NCBI GenBank assembly: GCA_902622245.1
Contig: CACNPC010000001.1
Coordinates: 186,001-250,000 of the forward strand
DNA length: 64,000 nt
Direction: 5' to 3'
From: an uncultured Pelagibacteraceae bacterium
GTDB lineage: Bacteria > Pseudomonadota > Alphaproteobacteria > Pelagibacterales > Pelagibacteraceae
Part shown: piece by piece, positions 26,901 through 35,362 of the stretch
Position numbering within the stretch: the first letter of the stretch is position 1
How the letters are laid out: each line of letters opens with the position of its first letter
Made by a program: the position numbers and the translations under genes
Notes under the pieces: model-generated
Told to the model about the DNA's origin: nothing
The model's input: only the letters and a program-made list of their open reading frames with translations
Database searches by the model: none

Positions 26901-28088
26901 AAATTTGATGCTGACGAGTCCAAAACTCAAAGAGACAACTCACCGATAGGAGTGAATATAAAACAAGGAGCAGTTGGTACTGGAGTTGTAACAGACCCTG
27001 AATGGGACTACAGTACTCTTGGAGAAACATGGTCAGATCCAAGAATATTTAGACTACCTAATGCTGGTGCTGGAGACAATGTCAGAGATGACGATATATC
27101 AGTCGCTGTAATGGGTGGAGGTTTTGGTGCTCAATTCTCAGGAGCTGGTAGTAATGTATTTGTTATTGATCTGCAATCAAAAGATAAGTTTGGACAATTA
27201 ATAAAGACAATTACGGTAGAAGATACTACTGCAAGCGATATTGATAATTCTGTTCCCGCATCATTAACAGTTATTACTCCAGATAAAGCAAGGGGTGCTG
27301 ACTTTGCAGGAGCACTTGTATACTTGTCTGATTTAGAAGGTAAAATTAGTAAATTAAATTTAACAAATATGAGTACAGATCCTCAAAATGTACCTATAAA
27401 AATGTATGACATAACAACATTATTTAAAGCAGGAGCAACTAAATCAAATGGTAGATACATGTATAAACCATTAGATGCTTCAATTGGTGGAACAACAAAT
27501 AATTTATGGTTGTACGCTGGAACTGGGGATGCTCAAAGATTGAATGCAAGAGTAAAAGGAACAAATAACTTAATGATTGGAATAAAAGATCCAGATTATC
27601 CATTCTATAAATCTATCGCAACTCCAAAAAATGCAGATGATATTACAAAATGTCAAAATACATCAAATGATAGAAGCGGAACTTCTTGTAGAGTGACAGA
27701 CAAAGACAGAGGTTGGTATGTTGTATTAAAAGATTTTGCTAAAGTTACTGCTCAACCAAAAGTAAACAATGGTATGGTTTACTTCCCAGTTTATAGACCA
27801 TCTGTATCTCAAAACAAATGTGATTTGGGAGATGCATTGATTTGTGTAACTGATGATGAATGTGGAACACATGACTCGTTTATCGGATTAGAGTCTAAAA
27901 GAACAGAACAACAAAAAACTTTATGTAGATTTGTTGGTAAAGGGGTCTTATCAGAAATCGTACTTTTCGCTGGCAAAATTTTTGCAAATATATCTGGTAA
28001 ATCGTTAGGAGCAGTTGCTGACCTTGTTACTTTAGAAGCTGCTACTGGTGAAGTTCAAACTTACAGAAAGTCTTGGAGAGAAAATTAA
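23952..28088 (+). CDS. pilY1: PilY1-like tip adhesin: vWA domain with inserted NHL-type beta-propeller plus PilY1 C-terminal propeller
   Basis: Signal peptide; LLILLDKSGSMG MIDAS motif; repeats such as GVTDSSGNIYIAQFARYGVRKID; vWA-like resumption AAAHKAIKAVV...RGGTDAYTFMKIAQDYY; PilY1 C-terminal PVIYAGSNSGVLHALDAGSGVELWGFVPPF. Confidence 0.85.
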   Translation: MKFKIFISSLILFFSFFASNLHAKLLPPGTGTQADVPSNLLILLDKSGSMGWRMSNAQSINRMFDGVTDSSGNIYIAQFARYGVRKIDYTTGKTDTSWGSNGRVGMSGSCRTYYPYSADVYNGVMYVASLYDHRIRKIRLSDGACLGSLATGTYPRGVTVYQNFLFSTSNSGLYSMNLNTNSGRRCNFHNEWKYSYAIAGSNNTLYSHYGRRLYSAPLTSVGGTLCPSGRAKNFRDNGSGWVYGMEADPNTNDVLYIMARSYNKMRKITVNSSRTGYTLNWDKGRYRYMGVSTASNTFFYYPWGISYDHSNDRIITYGYNAKKVQVFDENGTYIKSIGGYAATTRMAAAHKAIKAVVTDSNLTSGVNFGFGYWSSSWSSKAWPPGFSSWSGDITTGRAKPCDTQNCLKVRVHNDGAAQINKIISSVNARGGTDAYTFMKIAQDYYLHGSLSPIDKNSPCQKSYVLVIGDGDWYNHSKAVSMAKNLFNNYKIPTFAIAFGTGISNRGMRYFNELAVAGGTTKAIVAPTAESLKTQLAAAVSQIIASKLSFTAPAITATLNSDGSLYQAQFDYAQNKEWTGTIKRTKIDKKGNLDTKDKGNWSAVDVLPKPGNRKIWSPIPGTDYSTNYNNWVESNSSAIESILTLKGFDIQDYHRKTKNTDNSINNKRCANTSGVADGTDDDLKGLINFIRGTDYFDYDADCNLTEARAKPMGDVYHSQLVVVGPPTAETAFTSENQEAYWRSTKGYDSWAESQRLRKPVIYAGSNSGVLHALDAGSGVELWGFVPPFIASRLPTIMNTNLNEINPNKGGSNAIYGVDGSPVQHDIFFQSPHDTSANWHTVLFVPYGRGGSGFSVLDVTDPAKPEHLVSIYNDMINNQVYRMDHANNVFVYDYIGTSYPLSEFLEAQEVGNVYAPDKDNEVASKQTCDDTQTKYCYESTKWTLPVKSLTKSMLSVLEDGVDITNSITISYDTSGNTQINFNKKMKFDADESKTQRDNSPIGVNIKQGAVGTGVVTDPEWDYSTLGETWSDPRIFRLPNAGAGDNVRDDDISVAVMGGGFGAQFSGAGSNVFVIDLQSKDKFGQLIKTITVEDTTASDIDNSVPASLTVITPDKARGADFAGALVYLSDLEGKISKLNLTNMSTDPQNVPIKMYDITTLFKAGATKSNGRYMYKPLDASIGGTTNNLWLYAGTGDAQRLNARVKGTNNLMIGIKDPDYPFYKSIATPKNADDITKCQNTSNDRSGTSCRVTDKDRGWYVVLKDFAKVTAQPKVNNGMVYFPVYRPSVSQNKCDLGDALICVTDDECGTHDSFIGLESKRTEQQKTLCRFVGKGVLSEIVLFAGKIFANISGKSLGAVADLVTLEAATGEVQTYRKSWREN

Positions 28089-28100
28089 TAAAAAGGTGTA

Positions 28101-30749
28101 ATGAAAAAAATATACCTTAGCTTAATTTTATTTTTTTTATTTAGCTCTCATAGTTTAGCAGGTCCATGTTTAACAACTATTGCTAGTGCATCAACTAATC
28201 AATTGGCTTGTGCAGATGATGATATTTTAAATATTACTTCTGCTGGTTCTATTACCTACAATGACCATAAGGCTGTTGATCTAGAAGATGAAACTGGAGT
28301 TCAGATTACAAATGATGGAACAATTGAAACTGAAGATGGAACTAATAAACAAAAAGCAATTCATGCTCAATCATCTTTAAATACAACAATAACTAATAAT
28401 GGAACTATCAACTCAGACAATAATGAGGGAATTTATATAGATTACGCAGAAAATATAACAATCACAAATAATGCGGGTGCCACAATTAGCGCTGAAGCAG
28501 GAAATGCGATTGAGGGTCGAAATGTTGGTTGGTGTGATAAAGCTGGAAATAACGATAATTGTCAATCTAGTTTATCATCCTCGGGCTCTACTGCAGTTGG
28601 GCTAATATTACATAATCACGGTATGATTAGTGCAACACAAGGAACAATTTTGTTAGGCACTGGAGCAGGAGGAAACCCACGAAGTCGAGGTGTTAAAATT
28701 TATAACTATGATGGAGGAACAATTAAATCTACATCAGGTAATAACCCAATTATCGCAAAATATCTTACAGATAGTGAAATTATAAATTATGAGGGAGGAA
28801 CAATCGAGAGTGCAGGTAGATATGGTATACTAGCTGAAAATGGATCAAATATTACAATAGATAATCGTGCAACAATAACTTCAGATAGAAATACTATTTA
28901 TTGTAGAGAGTGCTCTGGAGTTACATTTACAAATTCAGGGACAATTAGCTCAACAAATACAGGTACTAATACAGGCACGGTTCTTATTGATAGACAAGGA
29001 GATAGTGACGACGCTCACACCATTACTAATAGTGGCACTATTGAATCAGCGTTTGGAGCGGCAATACAAATAGCTAGAAACACTGGTGGAACAACTATCG
29101 ACAATACTGGAACAATAAAATCATCAACAGCTGCTATTGGAGCTGGTAGAACAAAGAACCTTACCATAAATAATTATGGAACGATAACATCAACAGGTGA
29201 GAATAATACAGGTCACTTTGGAATTGGATTTGGTAACGATTCAACATCTGTAGAAGCTGGTGAAAATGTAGTTCTAAATAATTTTGGAACAATTAGCGCA
29301 ATTAATGGTGATGCAGACGGAATTAAAATTGGAGATTATCACGCCAATAAAAACTTTGATGACTTAACAATTAATAATTCAGGAACTATTTCAGGAGGTG
29401 ACAATTCTATTGTTATGGCAAATTCAAATAACACAGGATTAGAAATAGTTACTAAGGGCGATGGAACTTATATAGGTGAAATTGAATTAAATAGTACCAC
29501 TACTACCATGACATTAGATTGCAGTATTTCAAAAGATCAAAAAATAGAAATTCATAATAAGACAAATATGGTAATCACAAATAATCTTTGTGGAAATGAT
29601 ACCTATGAAATATTAGATAGTAACAGTAATTCAGATGCAGATAATTCAGAAACTAATGGTTTCTTATATGTTTATGGTGAAGATTTAGATATTGATAGTC
29701 ATAACAAAAAGTATAGATCTGAAATATTTTTATCGAATTTAAACGATATTTTTAACTCAGTTTCAGAAAAAAAAAAATCTAGTGGATATTACTCTGTTAA
29801 AAAAAGAGATAATATTTATAAAAGTGAAACAAGTGGTGTAACGGGGGACTTTGAAATTGAAAATGATAATTTTACACCGTTCTTAAGTTATTCATCTCAG
29901 CAAGCTAAATTTAATAATGGAGAAGCTTTAGATAGTGAAAATTTAGCTATCGGTTTAAAAAAAGATATTGATTACGAGAAATTTAAATTTTCTGTAGTTT
30001 CAATTTTTGGGTTAACTCAAAATAAATATTTAGATCTTGAAACTGAAACACAACAAACTATTTCAAAAGAAAATCTAGGTCAGTTTGCTGCTGTAAATTA
30101 TAAAGCATCTAAAGAAATAGAAATTGATGATAGTCAAAGTTTAAATATTGAAGTGGATGGTAAATATGGTCTAAGAAGACTTCCAACTTATCTAACATCT
30201 TTTACAGATGGGGATCTTTCTGTTGATGATGCTGTGGATCAAGTATTGTCAGGTGGATTTAACGTTGAGTATTCAAAATCTTTTGAAAATGGCTTCGTTC
30301 TTAAGCCATATACAGGCCTATCTTTAAATCAAACTTTGAGTGAAAAAATTGACATTGTTGCAGACGGTGAAAGGAAAGACATGGCCCATTATATGGATGA
30401 TGATTTAGCAGTAAAAGCTGGTTTAAATATTAGCAAAAATACTGATAATTTCGGCCTAAACTTTAATCTAGAGTTTAATGAACAAAATGGACTTAAAGAC
30501 AGCCAAGTAAGTATTTCATTAACTAAAGTAATTCAGAATAATATTAGCAAAAAAATAGAGGGTCTACCTATTGATCCAGAACTAGAAAAATTATTTGATC
30601 AATTGCAGCTAGCTAAAGAAAATGAAAGATTGGCTGAGATAAGTGGTAGAGCAGTTGAAGAGAATAGAATAATGAAAGAAATGATTATTCAGTTGATCAA
30701 AGAAAATAATAAACTCAAGACTGAAAGAAATCTTTTGCTAAAAAACTAA
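28101..30749 (+). CDS. Secreted autotransporter-like surface protein: beta-helical passenger, putative barrel, C-terminal coiled coil
   Basis: Signal peptide MKKIYLSLILFFLFSSHSLAG; many repeats of the (T/I)TNNGTI(S/T/E) type; amphipathic strands at about aa 575-815; C-terminal LAKENERLAEISGRAVEENRIMKEMIIQLIKENNKLKTERNLLLKN coiled coil. Confidence 0.72.
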   Translation: MKKIYLSLILFFLFSSHSLAGPCLTTIASASTNQLACADDDILNITSAGSITYNDHKAVDLEDETGVQITNDGTIETEDGTNKQKAIHAQSSLNTTITNNGTINSDNNEGIYIDYAENITITNNAGATISAEAGNAIEGRNVGWCDKAGNNDNCQSSLSSSGSTAVGLILHNHGMISATQGTILLGTGAGGNPRSRGVKIYNYDGGTIKSTSGNNPIIAKYLTDSEIINYEGGTIESAGRYGILAENGSNITIDNRATITSDRNTIYCRECSGVTFTNSGTISSTNTGTNTGTVLIDRQGDSDDAHTITNSGTIESAFGAAIQIARNTGGTTIDNTGTIKSSTAAIGAGRTKNLTINNYGTITSTGENNTGHFGIGFGNDSTSVEAGENVVLNNFGTISAINGDADGIKIGDYHANKNFDDLTINNSGTISGGDNSIVMANSNNTGLEIVTKGDGTYIGEIELNSTTTTMTLDCSISKDQKIEIHNKTNMVITNNLCGNDTYEILDSNSNSDADNSETNGFLYVYGEDLDIDSHNKKYRSEIFLSNLNDIFNSVSEKKKSSGYYSVKKRDNIYKSETSGVTGDFEIENDNFTPFLSYSSQQAKFNNGEALDSENLAIGLKKDIDYEKFKFSVVSIFGLTQNKYLDLETETQQTISKENLGQFAAVNYKASKEIEIDDSQSLNIEVDGKYGLRRLPTYLTSFTDGDLSVDDAVDQVLSGGFNVEYSKSFENGFVLKPYTGLSLNQTLSEKIDIVADGERKDMAHYMDDDLAVKAGLNISKNTDNFGLNFNLEFNEQNGLKDSQVSISLTKVIQNNISKKIEGLPIDPELEKLFDQLQLAKENERLAEISGRAVEENRIMKEMIIQLIKENNKLKTERNLLLKN
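28300..29420 (+). repeat. Degenerate protein-level repeat region (I-x-N-x-G-T-I) within the surface protein
   Basis: Recurring ITNDGTIET, ITNNGTINS, FTNSGTISS, ITNSGTIES, IDNTGTIKS, INNYGTITS, LNNFGTISA, INNSGTISG in translation. Confidence 0.8.
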
Positions 30750-32633
30750 CTTTAAAACTTTTAAAAAACTTATTTGGTTATTTGAGTAAATTTGCTCTTC
30801 GTAAAATTTAAAGAAATTTTTGTATTTTGATTTATCTTTTTCCATCATTTTAAGATAAATCTCTTGGATAGTATCCGAATTTTTTATTTGAAGTTTTCTT
30901 TTCTTTCCTAGAAGAATGAAAGCTAATTTTAGCTTCATCAAATTAGTTGAATTGAAATTATATAATAATTTTATGCTTACAAATAATAATATTGGTACGA
31001 ATATCCAAACAACGATTTTTGAAAAATTTAAATTTAGTAATTCTTTTATAAAATTTTTTCTTTCATTATCATCATATGATAGTAAATGTTGTGTCCACAC
31101 AAAATCAACATAGTTAAAATAAAAATTCATTATTTTGAAAAAATTATTAGAAAATATCGTGTTTGAAGAATTATCATTGTTTACGAAATAATTATTTAAT
31201 GAGTTTCTAATATTAGAATTAGGTATTGCCCTAGTTGGATCAATTCTAACCCACCCTCTTTCATCAAACCAAACTTCTGCCCAAGCATGCGTATCTTTTT
31301 GTTTAAATTTGAAAAAATTCCCTATCTCATTTAAATCTCCACCATAGTAACCTGTCACTATCCTGCTTGGAATTTGTGCTAACCTTGTAAGCAACACAAA
31401 CATTCCTGCATAATATTCGCAGTATCCTTCTTTAGAATTAAAGAAAAAGTTTTCATATTTATTATTTGAGTTTATCTGAGGACTAAGGTTATAAAAATAC
31501 GATCCATCAGAAAATCTTTTATAAATTTTTTCAATGAATTCTTCTTTGGTACTTACATTATTTTTATCTACCCATTCTTTTATTTTTGGTGATATGTTTT
31601 CTGGCAACAAAGTATAATAATTTTTAAGTGGGTTATCCAAAGAATAATCAGATTTATTCATTTTAAAAATTAATTTCTTCTTTCTGTCAATTAGTTCCCT
31701 ACTTACAAAAGACTGGTTAAAATAATCTTTTGTAATTTGAATATCATTAGTGACTAATTTTGAGTTTTTTAAACTTGGTATCCATTTTTTTTTATATGGT
31801 TCTAAAATAATCTGATAATTTTTATTTAAATCTTCATTACCATTTATTCTCAAAGAATTTTTAAATTCACTAAAAAGATAGTAACTTGAGGAAGGTCTCC
31901 AAGATTGATCTTTTTCCATATAATCAAAGATTTTGACCCTAAAATAAAGATCCTCCTTCTTAAAATTGTTATTTATTAAAGTAAAAACTTCTTCGTCTGA
32001 GTTCGAAAACTGGCTAAATGAACCAAGATCTATGCTATCTGGAATACCTACTGAGCTTGCAGATGTATCAAATAATCTGAAATTTACCTCTGCCCTAGGA
32101 AATACAAGATAAAAAATAATAATAATCGGAAATATACTAAGAGCAAATCCTAAATATTTTAAAATATTTTTTAAACTGAAATCGAGAATTTCCTTTTGTT
32201 GAATAAGATACATGTTAACAACTAAAAGTATTAAGATTAGAAAGGAGTTTAATGTACTTAGTATATCTTGACCCTTAATTAAACTTGCTACAGCAATAAT
32301 CATAGAGATTAAATTATATGACAAAAGATTATTTTTATTTTTAAGTTCTGAGAACTTTATTATTAGCAAAACTCCAAGGCAGTTTAGAAAAAAATCTTCG
32401 GACAAAACATATTGATTGAAAATCAATTGAATATATAGAGCTCCCAAAGCAAATACTCCAACTGCTATGGACTTGAACTTAAAGTGTATTTTTGAAAAAA
32501 TGAAACTTAAAAAAAATAAAGTGCCCCAAAATATTTTATTAGTTAATATTAAATCTGTAGACAACGAAACTAGGCAAAAGAATAATATAATATAAGTAAG
32601 AAGACTAATATTTTGCGATTTAATTTTTAACAT
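30738..32633 (-). CDS. Transglutaminase-like membrane protein (TgpA/DUF3488 type)
   Basis: Multiple N-terminal TM segments, DSIDLGSFSQFSNSDEEVF, transglutaminase core GYCEYYAGMFVLLTRLAQIPSRIVTGYYGG...DTHAWAEVWFDERGWVRIDPT. Confidence 0.88.
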   Translation of the reverse strand: MLKIKSQNISLLTYIILFFCLVSLSTDLILTNKIFWGTLFFLSFIFSKIHFKFKSIAVGVFALGALYIQLIFNQYVLSEDFFLNCLGVLLIIKFSELKNKNNLLSYNLISMIIAVASLIKGQDILSTLNSFLILILLVVNMYLIQQKEILDFSLKNILKYLGFALSIFPIIIIFYLVFPRAEVNFRLFDTSASSVGIPDSIDLGSFSQFSNSDEEVFTLINNNFKKEDLYFRVKIFDYMEKDQSWRPSSSYYLFSEFKNSLRINGNEDLNKNYQIILEPYKKKWIPSLKNSKLVTNDIQITKDYFNQSFVSRELIDRKKKLIFKMNKSDYSLDNPLKNYYTLLPENISPKIKEWVDKNNVSTKEEFIEKIYKRFSDGSYFYNLSPQINSNNKYENFFFNSKEGYCEYYAGMFVLLTRLAQIPSRIVTGYYGGDLNEIGNFFKFKQKDTHAWAEVWFDERGWVRIDPTRAIPNSNIRNSLNNYFVNNDNSSNTIFSNNFFKIMNFYFNYVDFVWTQHLLSYDDNERKNFIKELLNLNFSKIVVWIFVPILLFVSIKLLYNFNSTNLMKLKLAFILLGKKRKLQIKNSDTIQEIYLKMMEKDKSKYKNFFKFYEEQIYSNNQISFLKVLKLVF

Positions 32634-33540
32634 TTGAAATATACTTTAAAATTTTATTTAGAGAGTTTTTATTTTCGTTTAAATGGAACACATTATCTTT
32701 GTGTTTAAAGGTTAAATTTAGACTTTTTGTGAAATAATAATCTAAAATAAATACTGAATAACTTAATAATTTCTCAAATTCTATATGACTGTATTTGTTT
32801 AAATCTAGGATTGATTTTTTTGAGCTTTTAAAAGACTTAAATTCTTTTACAAATTTTTTATCTCCAATAGTTGATTTTTTCCAAGCGATTTTTGAGTAAC
32901 TATCTCCTTTTTTGTACTCATCTATACCGTCAAATTCGTCAGAATTATTATTTTGGTGAATTTTAAATTCTTGTAATAATTCTTGATTAGGAATTAATTT
33001 CTGTGGAAATACATATACTTTACTAAAAGGTTGATAATTTATTTTTGTCCTTATTATTCCAAATGGATATATTGATTTTAAAATTATTTTATTTAAAGAA
33101 TAGACGCCCCTTTTGTCGTAATTATATTTTATATTAAATTCTTTTATTTTATCTGATAAATTAAAATTTTGTAATATTGATTTATTGGTCTCTAAATCGA
33201 TATTTAATTTTTTCTCTTTTGCATCATTAATTATCTTAAAGTTTATATGTTCTGTTTTATTTGCTTCAACTAAGTATTCTGTTAGAAAATTTATTCTTAA
33301 ATTGTTAATATTTTGATGTGAGATAAAAATTGAAATAAAAAAAATAAAGAAAATAACAATTGAAATAAGAAGTCCTGAGTTATTTTCATAAAATACAGAT
33401 ATTAAAAAGCAAAAAAATACAAACAGTCCTAATAATAGTCCTTGAAGATTGGGATATATGTAAACTTTAAGTTTTTTATTTAGATTAATTAAATGCTTAA
33501 AGTCTAAGTTCGTTAACCTCTGTACTAGCTGATTAACCAT
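32620..33540 (-). CDS. DUF58 family protein
   Basis: YPFGIIRTKINY and DEFDGIDEYKKGDSYSKIAWKKSTI motifs; neighbour of MoxR ATPase and transglutaminase. Confidence 0.83.
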   Translation of the reverse strand: MVNQLVQRLTNLDFKHLINLNKKLKVYIYPNLQGLLLGLFVFFCFLISVFYENNSGLLISIVIFFIFFISIFISHQNINNLRINFLTEYLVEANKTEHINFKIINDAKEKKLNIDLETNKSILQNFNLSDKIKEFNIKYNYDKRGVYSLNKIILKSIYPFGIIRTKINYQPFSKVYVFPQKLIPNQELLQEFKIHQNNNSDEFDGIDEYKKGDSYSKIAWKKSTIGDKKFVKEFKSFKSSKKSILDLNKYSHIEFEKLLSYSVFILDYYFTKSLNLTFKHKDNVFHLNENKNSLNKILKYISNVKN

Positions 33541-34420
33541 TAGTTATTTTTATTTTTTGAAGTATTTCCTCATTAATGAAGTTGATCTTATCTTCCTGGT
33601 TAAGATATTTAATTCTATGTCTTAATATGTAAGGCAGAGTTTCCTTGATATCTTGATGAGTTACATAATCTTTTTCATGAATAATTGCCCAACCCTTAGC
33701 TAAATCCAAGATTTGCTTTAAACATCTTGCAGAAATATAAATTTTTTGATCAAGCGTTTGAATTACCTGCTCTATTTCAACAACATATTTAAAAATTTCA
33801 TCTTTTATGGTTAGTTGATTTTTTTTTTGTTTAATTGTCTCCCAATCAACAGCTTTTGATGAAGCACCATTTAATTTACTTGTATTTTTTAACATCAAAA
33901 TTTTATCGTTTTCATTTAAATCAGACAAAGAAAATGAAATCATAAATCTATCAAGCTGGGAATCTGGTAAAGAACTTGTACCTGAAGAATCCATAGGATT
34001 TTGAGTAGCAATAACAAAAAATGGTTCAGGCAGTTTATAGCTTTCACCATCTATTGAAACATTTTTTTCTTCCATTGCCTCAAGGAAGGCACTTTGTGAT
34101 TTTGGACTTCCGCGATTAAGTTCATCTGCTAAAACTATATTTGTAAAAATTGGACCTTGTTGAAAGTTTAACTTTCCATCTGAAAGAATATTAAATCCAA
34201 GAATATCACTGGGTAATAAATCAGAAGTAAACTGTATCCTTTTAAAGTTAAGACCAAGATTTTGCGTAATAGCTTTTGCAAATGTTGTTTTGCCTGATCC
34301 TGGATAGTCTTCAATTAAAATACTTCCTTCAGAAACTATTGCAGCCAATGTCAATTTAATTTTATCTACATTAGAAATTATAATTTTCGATGTATTAGCT
34401 ATTATTTCATTAAATATCAT
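33533..34420 (-). CDS. MoxR family AAA+ ATPase
   Basis: ILIEDYPGSGKTTFAKAI, FTSDLLPSDILGFNI, LADELNRGSPKSQSAFLEAMEE, VIATQNPMDSSGTSSLPDSQLDRFMI. Confidence 0.94.
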   Translation of the reverse strand: MIFNEIIANTSKIIISNVDKIKLTLAAIVSEGSILIEDYPGSGKTTFAKAITQNLGLNFKRIQFTSDLLPSDILGFNILSDGKLNFQQGPIFTNIVLADELNRGSPKSQSAFLEAMEEKNVSIDGESYKLPEPFFVIATQNPMDSSGTSSLPDSQLDRFMISFSLSDLNENDKILMLKNTSKLNGASSKAVDWETIKQKKNQLTIKDEIFKYVVEIEQVIQTLDQKIYISARCLKQILDLAKGWAIIHEKDYVTHQDIKETLPYILRHRIKYLNQEDKINFINEEILQKIKITNG

Positions 34421-34432
34421 TTTGATATTACC

Positions 34433-35194
34433 TTAAAATATTAAAGATTTAATATTACTTTCAAAAATAACATATATCAATGTGGCTAAAATGATATACG
34501 GACCAAAGGGAATTTGTGAAGATATATTTTTTGATCTATTTAATAAACTAGGAATAACATGAATAAGTGCAGTTATAGAAGACAAAAATATTATAAAAGG
34601 AATAGATACCCATCCAAACCAAAATCCAATTGCTCCAAATAACTTCGCATCACCCAATCCCATTCCTTCTTTTTTTCTAAAAACTTTATAAATAAATATG
34701 ATCGACCATATAATTCCATAACCAAAAATTCCTCCAATTAAAGAGTTCATATAATTGGGGAACATTGAATTTAAATTTGGATCAAAAGATTTTATAAATC
34801 CTATTATCATTAAAAAAAAAGTTAAAACATTTGGAATTATAAAATGTTTAAGATCTATAAAAAAAATAATTAAAAAGGATAGAGAAAGTATTATTAAATA
34901 TAAAGTGGTGAGTGAAGCACCAAATTTATAATAAATTGAAGTAAATAGAATTATACTTAAAGTTTCTACAATAAAGTATTGAGTAGAAATTTTTTTTTTA
35001 CAGCTCCTACACTTTCCTCCTAGAACAATATAAGAAATTAGAGGAATATTATCGTACCAATTGATTTTTGTTTTACAATTTGGGCAAAACGATCTTCCGG
35101 ATACAACGCCTTCATTGTTTGGAAATCTATATATGCAAACATTTGCAAAACTACCCCATAGTCCTCCAAAAACTATTACGAATATAAAGTCCAC
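34433..35194 (-). CDS. pilD: Prepilin peptidase (leader peptidase)
   Basis: SFANVCIYRFP, CPNCKTKINWYDNIPLISY...CRSCKKKIS zinc-binding pairs, FFIDLKHFIIPN, GMGLGDAKLFGAIG aspartate motif. Confidence 0.93.
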   Translation of the reverse strand: MDFIFVIVFGGLWGSFANVCIYRFPNNEGVVSGRSFCPNCKTKINWYDNIPLISYIVLGGKCRSCKKKISTQYFIVETLSIILFTSIYYKFGASLTTLYLIILSLSFLIIFFIDLKHFIIPNVLTFFLMIIGFIKSFDPNLNSMFPNYMNSLIGGIFGYGIIWSIIFIYKVFRKKEGMGLGDAKLFGAIGFWFGWVSIPFIIFLSSITALIHVIPSLLNRSKNISSQIPFGPYIILATLIYVIFESNIKSLIF

Positions 35195-35204
35195 TTAAAT
35201 TTGA

Positions 35205-35318
35205 TTATAATTTAATGTTTGATGAGATGTGAATTAATCCGTCGATTACATATTGTACCAGTAAAACTGCATCTTGAAGATGAATATATAAATTTGGCGT
35301 ATAGACGATAATCTCCAT
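35205..35318 (-). CDS. Possible small ORF (37 aa) upstream of pilD
   Basis: Frame ATG 35318 to TAA 35205: MEIIVYTPNLYIHLQDAVLLVQYVIDGLIHISSNIKL. Sits in the pilD / GAF-SpoIIE intergenic gap, absent from the ORF track because of its length. Confidence 0.3.
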   Translation of the reverse strand: MEIIVYTPNLYIHLQDAVLLVQYVIDGLIHISSNIKL

Positions 35319-35362
35319 TGTTGAAAAATTTATCAAAAATTGTTTAAATTGCTAGTAAATAA

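Noticed and set aside
28300-29420. Possible CRISPR-like array because of recurring ACAATTAGC/ACAATAA units
   Set aside because: Units are irregularly spaced, not near-identical, and are explained by in-frame GTI protein repeats of a beta-helix.
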